Positions 60,001 to 64,000 of a stretch of 64,000 nucleotides of DNA are shown in pieces. The translations under genes and the position numbers were made by a program. The stretch comes from a bacterium (lineage in GTDB: Bacteria > Zixibacteria > MSB-5A5 > CAIYYT01), in contig JADJGC010000003.1 of the NCBI GenBank assembly GCA_016708315.1, positions 424,034 through 488,033 of the forward strand, given 5' to 3'. A model generated the notes under the pieces. The model did no database searches. It was given only the letters and a program-made list of their open reading frames with translations, and had not been told where the DNA came from. Positions within the stretch are counted from its first letter, which is position 1, and each line of letters opens with the position of its first letter.

Positions 60001-60549
60001 ATGAGAAACGGCCATGCCTTTACTCTCTTGGAACGAATTGCCAATCTCCTTCGGGCGGAAGAACGTCGCCTGGGAGGGGAGTTGGGGCTTCAACCGGTGC
60101 ATCTACAGGTCTTGCACTATCTCAGCCGCGCTAACCGATACAGTGATACTCCTATGTCGGTCACTGACTATTTTGCCCTGACCAAAGGCACCACATCACA
60201 AACGGTGATCGTCCTTGAGGATCGAAAACTCATAGTTCGTAAGCGTGATACTCATGATGGCAGAAAAGTTCACCTTCAACTCACGCGCGCAGGAAAGCGC
60301 ATCTTGTCAAGGTTGATGCCATCTGGGCTTTACAAAGAGGCTCAGAAAAACCTTCCGCCTGGCTTACAGACTGATCTTGAGGCACTTCTTCGCGCTATGC
60401 AGGCTGTCGGCGGCCATCGGAGTTTCGGCGTGTGTCATACGTGTCACTTCTTTAAATCTGACGCTCAAAAATATCGCTGCGGCCTTACGGGCGAGATTCT
60501 GACTTCCAAAGATGCAACTTTGATTTGTCGTGAACACTTAAGTCAGTAA
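60001..60549 (+). CDS. MarR-family regulator with C-terminal cysteine cluster
   Basis: A 182-residue MarR/SlyA winged-helix regulator (MSVTDYFALTKGTTSQTVIVLEDRKLIVRKRD holds the recognition helix and wing; given in parts: MSVTDYFALTKGTTSQTVIV, LEDRKLIVRKRD). The C-terminal 40 residues add CHTCHFF...KYRCGLTG...LICREH, four Cys and two His, which could bind zinc or iron-sulfur or sense oxidants. ATG 60001 is used; the frame is open far upstream across the operators but that part is not MarR-like. It is read divergently from the small thioredoxin gene. Confidence 0.87.
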   Translation: MRNGHAFTLLERIANLLRAEERRLGGELGLQPVHLQVLHYLSRANRYSDTPMSVTDYFALTKGTTSQTVIVLEDRKLIVRKRDTHDGRKVHLQLTRAGKRILSRLMPSGLYKEAQKNLPPGLQTDLEALLRAMQAVGGHRSFGVCHTCHFFKSDAQKYRCGLTGEILTSKDATLICREHLSQ

Positions 60550-60561
60550 TCACTTCAAAAC

Positions 60562-60659
60562 AATTGATTTCCATCTACTTCCGTCGATCATCGCATAGTG
60601 TAGCCGGATCGGCAATCGGAAGCACACAGAAGTTTGGAGAGAGTGAAGTCGGGGCCGCC
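60562..60659. repeat. 98-bp interspersed repeat, copy B
   Basis: Second copy of the repeat at 59268-59365 in the same orientation, starting 12 bp after the marR stop. The two copies flank the trx-marR pair at a distance of 1,294 bp start to start. The remaining 60660-60880 holds no gene I can support. Confidence 0.7.
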
Positions 60660-60880
60660 AAAGACTTGAGGAATCCACAATTGCGATCTTAAGGCCTAAA
60701 AACTGTCACAATTTGGTCACAGCTCCAGTTAACTCTATGTCCCCCAGCGCGAGTCGGGGTTCGCTCACCCCACCATGCGTTCTCATGCGATATCTGCAAA
60801 TATCGAGAGCGTTTCTCAGAGAAGATCAACGAGATATTGCTTGTATTGGACATGGAACCAAACCTGGTAGGTTGCGTTTG

Positions 60881-61492
60881 ATGAATATAATGAAGATATC
60901 GATGATATTGATGAGTAGCGCAATATTCAGCATCGCGACGCATAATTCTGACACTCTTGCCGGGGAAAAGCGGATGTTAACTCAAGGCGATTCGACAATG
61001 CAACTTTTTGATTTCGGAGATAGTACAGAATCCAATCGATGGGTGGCGGCCAATGACAATGTAATGGGTGGAGTATCGACAGGACTGGTGTCGCTTACCG
61101 AAGACAGCTGCCTGCTGTTCTCTGGTTCACTGTCTCTTGAAAACAACGGAGGTTTTGCTTCCATTCGCACACGGCCGAAAGATTGCGTCCTTGGCGGTTA
61201 CCAAGGCATAAGAATTCGAGTGAAGGGTGATGGGAGGGTTTACCAATTTCGGATTCACGTAGATGACTACTTCGATGCGGTCGCGTTCAAGCGTGACTTT
61301 CAAACCACCGACGATATCTGGGTAGAAATAGATCTTCCCTTTGCATCCTTTGTTCCCACTTACCGTGGCAGAATCCTAGAGAATGAGAAACCTCTGGTGG
61401 CCGCTAGAATAAGGCAGGTAGGATTCTTGATCGCGGATAAATCAGCCGGACCCTTCAATCTGATCGTAGACAAGATCACGGCCTACCGGTAG
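60881..61492 (+). CDS. CIA30-family secreted or periplasmic protein
   Basis: A 203-residue protein. An N-terminal hydrophobic signal (MNIMKISMILMSSAIFSIA) is followed by the CIA30 domain ('NRWVAANDNVMGGVSTGLVSL', 'GSLSLENNGGFASIRTRP', 'YQGIRIRVKGDGRVYQFRIH', 'QVGFLIADK..GPFNLIVDKI'). The domain is a galactose-binding-like jelly roll found in mitochondrial complex I assembly factors and many bacterial proteins. ATG 60881 is chosen because it begins the signal peptide; the frame is open upstream to 60713 without support. The gene has no known partner here. Confidence 0.85.
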   Translation: MNIMKISMILMSSAIFSIATHNSDTLAGEKRMLTQGDSTMQLFDFGDSTESNRWVAANDNVMGGVSTGLVSLTEDSCLLFSGSLSLENNGGFASIRTRPKDCVLGGYQGIRIRVKGDGRVYQFRIHVDDYFDAVAFKRDFQTTDDIWVEIDLPFASFVPTYRGRILENEKPLVAARIRQVGFLIADKSAGPFNLIVDKITAYR

Positions 61493-61741
61493 CGTTCACC
61501 ATCTGCCAAATCTGCTCACGAAGAGGAGCCCCCAAAGTGCTGATTGTTCACCGCCAGCTGAATCTGTACACTCAACAGGACCGGAACTAAGAGGCAATTT
61601 GTACAGATGACATGGAAGCCATTGGCACAAAGCCGTTGGAGGTGACTTCTCTATGAATTTGGTCAAGTGTCTTGATGAGCACCACGGCAATCCACGTTTG
61701 ACATAAGCGGCTTCTAACACCTGTCTAACAGAACAGGCCGC

Positions 61742-61830
61742 AACACGGGACAAAGCGGGACAACACCGAACAAAATGAATAACGCAAGTCTTTGCCGTTT
61801 GTCCCTTGGTGTCCTTTGTTGTCCCGTGTT
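61742..61830. repeat. Inverted repeat with GGGACAA motifs
   Basis: AACACGGGACAA (61742-61753) pairs with TTGTCCCGTGTT (61819-61830). Inside the arms GGGACAA-like and TTGTCCC-like words recur. As RNA it could form an imperfect long hairpin of about 89 nt. The 61493-62125 gap has no supported gene; this repeat and the IS-end-like repeats are its contents. Confidence 0.6.
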
Positions 61831-62007
61831 AGGGATGCTGAAAAAGCTCGTTCAACAAGATCACGACTGCTATGATGTCCACTTTATGACGATACCACTG
61901 GCTGAACTGGACTGTCGCACCAAACCCCAACCAAGAAGAACTATGACAAGATTGCGGGCCCGCGCGCTCGCCCTGAGTGTCAAAAAACGTCAACACTTAA
62001 CAAAAAA

Positions 62008-62055
62008 AGTGTTACCTATGCGCACGGTCTAAAGTGTAACCTATGCGACAGTCAG
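62008..62055. repeat. Tandem repeats resembling an insertion-sequence end
   Basis: Two near-identical units AGTGTTACCTATGCG.CACGGTC and AGTGTAACCTATGCGACAGTC (62008-62030 and 62033-62055). Words like GTTACCTATG in tandem occur at the termini of IS21/IS481-type elements. No transposase gene or second end is seen, so it is at most a relic. The element type is recalled, not verified. Confidence 0.4.
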
Positions 62056-62125
62056 TACAGACGGGCAACCGAGGACGTCTGCCGCGCACGAAGCGCGAAC
62101 GCTCGACGCACAAGCACAGATATGC

Positions 62126-62581
62126 CTATATGTCTTTCTCCATTCGGATGACTCGCAAGGGGATTCCATTGAGATCGTTATCGAAGCGCTTGATTACGAC
62201 ATAGCCCAATTTCTTGTAGAAGTCTTCGGCGGATATTCCCGCCAGTAAGTACAGCTTTCGAGATGCTGCTCTTTGGCCATCATCTCGATGGCATGCATTG
62301 GTTGCTTGCCAATCCCCTGTCCGATGTTGAGACACAGCGACGAAGACTTCCCGCACGCGATCATTGTCAAGCGATGCCGTCCCGACAACATCTTGCCCAT
62401 CGGTACAGACAAGGGTAATCCACTTGCCTGCTCGTTCGATTATCTGCTCCGGAGTATACAACCTCACCAAGGCTTCGATCGCCTCACTGGGATAGTCACG
62501 GATATTGACTTGCCGCAGGTTCTGAATGAAAATCTGACTTAACGCTTCCGCGTCGCTCGGTAGGAATTTTCTGACTAACAT
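62126..62581 (-). pseudogene. GNAT acetyltransferase with two compensating frameshifts
   Basis: The N-terminal part (from ATG 62581, MLVRKFLPSDAEALSQIF) and C-terminal part (AEDFYKKLGYVVIKRF, ending near 62126) are in one frame. The acetyl-CoA-binding segment 'GQGIGKQPMHAIEMMA' with 'KEQHLES' reads only in another frame between about 62325 and 62245. One shift and a later opposite shift therefore scramble about 25 residues covering the acetyl-CoA site. The protein as read would lack the Q/RxxGxG/A motif. Substrate unknown. A frame extension to 62704 has no support. Confidence 0.75.
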
Positions 62582-62621
62582 GTATCTACGCTTCGCTTCT
62601 GACGGGGCGCCGAGTACGACT

Positions 62622-64000
62622 CTAGTCTTTTGTGTCTCCTTCACCAGGCTGGGTTGGTTCATTTCCGGTTTGCTGGTCTGTGCGAGAAGGCGGGATTCCG
62701 CCACTTACTGTGCCATACGCGCTCGGAAGATAGATCAGGCTCAACATCATTTCGCTGACGTTCACTTCGCCAGGCCAGTTGTCGCTCAACCGCCCCACGA
62801 GGTAGAAAGTGTTGCTTCCCGAAGTAACAGCGAAGATGCGCTGAGTCGAAACGGGAATCTCCCCTGAGAATTCTGATAGCGCTCCTTTGGAGATGACGAC
62901 CGTGACATCGGAGGGCAAAGACTCCGACACGTCTGATACAGCCAACAAAGGCCGACGGCTGTTACCCCAATCGAGGAAAACGCTGCACGAAGCAATGGCC
63001 AAAACGTAGCCGCCGGCAGGGCAATTGATCGAACGCGTAAGCAAATTAACTGGGCTGGTATCGACAAGATCGATTCCCGCGACCGCACCATTGAGAGCTT
63101 GAGCCACGCCCGGCTCATCAAGGGTCTCGTCGGCGCTCACAGCATTTGCCTGAATCTCGGAGGCGCCGACCGAATTTGCTCCCAAGTCGTTACTGTTAAT
63201 CGTGCCGTCGGCTATTTGCAGTGAGGTTATCAAACCGTCACTGAGATCGGTAGTGTGGATCGACATGTCTTCAATCTCGTCGCCAGTCAGGCTGTTCGGT
63301 ACAACGTCGGCGGCCGAGAGCGAACCGTCGGCAATCTGCGTTCCCGTGATCGAGCCTGCGACGAAATCTGCGCCTAGCAGTGAGCCGTTGACGACGTGAC
63401 TGGTGGTGATCTGCGAGGCGGCAATGTCAACCCCGAGCAACGATCCGTCCAAGACCCTGCTCGAAATGATGGCATTCGCGGCGATCTTCTCGCCGGTGAT
63501 GGTCGATCCGGCAATATCGGCGGCCGCAATCGTCAAGTCTTGAATCTTCTGTGAGTTGACTGCTCCATCGACCAAGCTCGTCGAAGTGACACCGTTGGGT
63601 GCCACGGTCACCGCTGTGCCGGCTGAATCAGCCTGCAAAGAGTGGTAAGCAAATGCCGCGGTAACGATGCGCCGGCGCGGGGAAAGCTCGGAACCGGAGC
63701 CAATGCGGGCCCCCAGCCAACGCTGGTCGCCGTTGAAGAGGTTTACCGGAAAGGGCGTCGACCACACCTAACAGTGCAGAAAACAGGCCATCCACGACAG
63801 TGACATCTTGGAGTTTCGACCACAGTTGAAGCACCGTCCGTTTCAGAATCGTAGATGCGAAACGTTGTGGCCTGTACGCCGTTTAAGGGCGTTCTCCCGG
63901 AGTCCTGCAGCCGCCCCTGATAATTTAGGTAGGCGCAGAGCAGCCCCCCAATGACAACTGCGCCAACAGCAAAATGAATCCTGCTGCAACGAGCCGTGAC
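62622..64000 (-). pseudogene. Repeat-rich secreted protein, frameshifted and cut by the window edge
   Basis: The C-terminal open part (62622-63767) has tandem about-20-residue units of the type 'NGSLLGADFVAGSITGTQIADGSLSAADV' (in pieces: NGSLLGADFVAGSITG, TQIADGSLSAADV), forming a predicted beta-helix-like region. A globular C-terminal domain (about residues 245-360) follows. Toward the N-terminus, sense moves between frames: 'YLNYQGRLQDSGRTPL' (near 63930), then 'QDVTVVDGLFSALLGVVD', then 'TPFPVNLFNGDQRWLGARIG'. That order (YQGRL.D, LWSE/QDVTVVDGLF, LFNG.RWLG) is the usual N-terminal layout of such proteins. At least two shifts are needed. A membrane or signal segment (VGAVVIGGLLCAYL) lies near the edge. 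The true start is beyond the window. Confidence 0.7.

Noticed and set aside
61496..61753. 85-codon minus-strand frame
   Set aside because: Overlaps the GGGACAA inverted repeat, without a ribosome site or homology-like features.
61775..62032. 85-codon plus-strand frame (MNNASLCRLS...)
   Set aside because: Crosses the inverted repeat and IS-end-like repeats. A transposase origin was considered but no motif supports it.
1..64000. CRISPR arrays, rRNA genes and complete insertion sequences
   Set aside because: No regularly spaced repeats, rRNA stretches or transposase/integrase genes were seen anywhere in the window.

Overview
The window reads as one chromosomal stretch of a free-living bacterium of the FCB group. 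Candidate phylum Zixibacteria or a close relative fits best. The reasons are secreted proteins carrying dockerin-like Asn/Asp/Gly calcium loops followed by 'F.GGPPP', a metalloprotease with a FlgD/T9SS-like C-terminal module, Gram-negative outer-membrane proteins, and an archaeal-type GatDE pair. The assignment is inferred from protein style, not from a marker gene. No rRNA, intact tRNA, CRISPR array or complete insertion sequence was seen.

Layout. 0-1.8 kb: end of a receiver-domain protein with Glu at the phospho-acceptor site, then an HDOD/HD signalling protein and a strong terminator. 1.8-5.6 kb: a one-carbon/methionine operon of two core-MetE-like proteins (one with altered zinc ligands) and a homocysteine methyltransferase/MTHFR fusion, followed by an M17 aminopeptidase. 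7.2-9.1 kb: minus-strand TolB-like propeller protein and HAD phosphatase. 9.2-24.6 kb: a long, tightly packed plus-strand run with mtnA, a mannose-1-P guanylyltransferase, tsaC, an arginine/tyrosine phosphatase, a DUF3108 protein, a deoxyhypusine-synthase-like protein, FtcD, a PHP phosphoesterase, a secreted metalloprotease, an ECF S-component, a plug-less outer-membrane barrel, an HD protein, an MFS transporter and a secreted M23-dockerin protein. 24.6-34.3 kb: a three-repeat secreted protein, aspartate aminotransferase-PEP carboxykinase behind a structured leader, a Bor-like lipoprotein, a methyltransferase, and GatE-GatD. 34.3-46.6 kb: dockerin protein, CstA, membrane pyrophosphatase with an 18-codon leader ORF, SDR, ferritin, TPR-glycosyltransferase, a two-gene zinc-ribbon/SPFH module and a flavodiiron protein. 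46.7-53.8 kb: lipoprotein, DUF1272, an HMCES/YedK peptidase and a minus-strand imuA-imuB-dnaE2 mutasome cassette in which dnaE2 carries an in-frame TAA.

At 53.87 kb a 5' fragment of tRNA-Leu(UAA) marks a sharp change. From there to the end the DNA looks like a decaying accessory region. It holds a GC-richer tetR-adaptor-permease-ATPase ABC efflux operon with broken permease and ATPase, a frameshifted membrane protein with a winged-helix partner, an apparently intact thioredoxin/Cys-rich MarR pair with two palindromic operators, a 98-bp interspersed repeat, insertion-sequence-end-like repeats, a frameshifted GNAT acetyltransferase and a frameshifted repeat protein running off the end. The concentration of frameshifts after 54 kb, against none seen in the first 50 kb, suggests genuine decay or poor local sequence; reads would decide.

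Functional themes are folate-linked one-carbon and methionine metabolism, tRNA-dependent Gln synthesis by the archaeal route, oxygen/iron defence (ferritin, flavodiiron protein), SOS mutagenesis and secreted calcium-binding-repeat proteins. The observations most worth checking are the archaeal-type GatDE behind a probable leaderless promoter, the unequal MetE-core pair, the 34-bp perfect palindrome over the imuA start, the redox MarR-thioredoxin switch, the plug-less barrel beside an ECF S-component, and the SPFH/zinc-ribbon pair.
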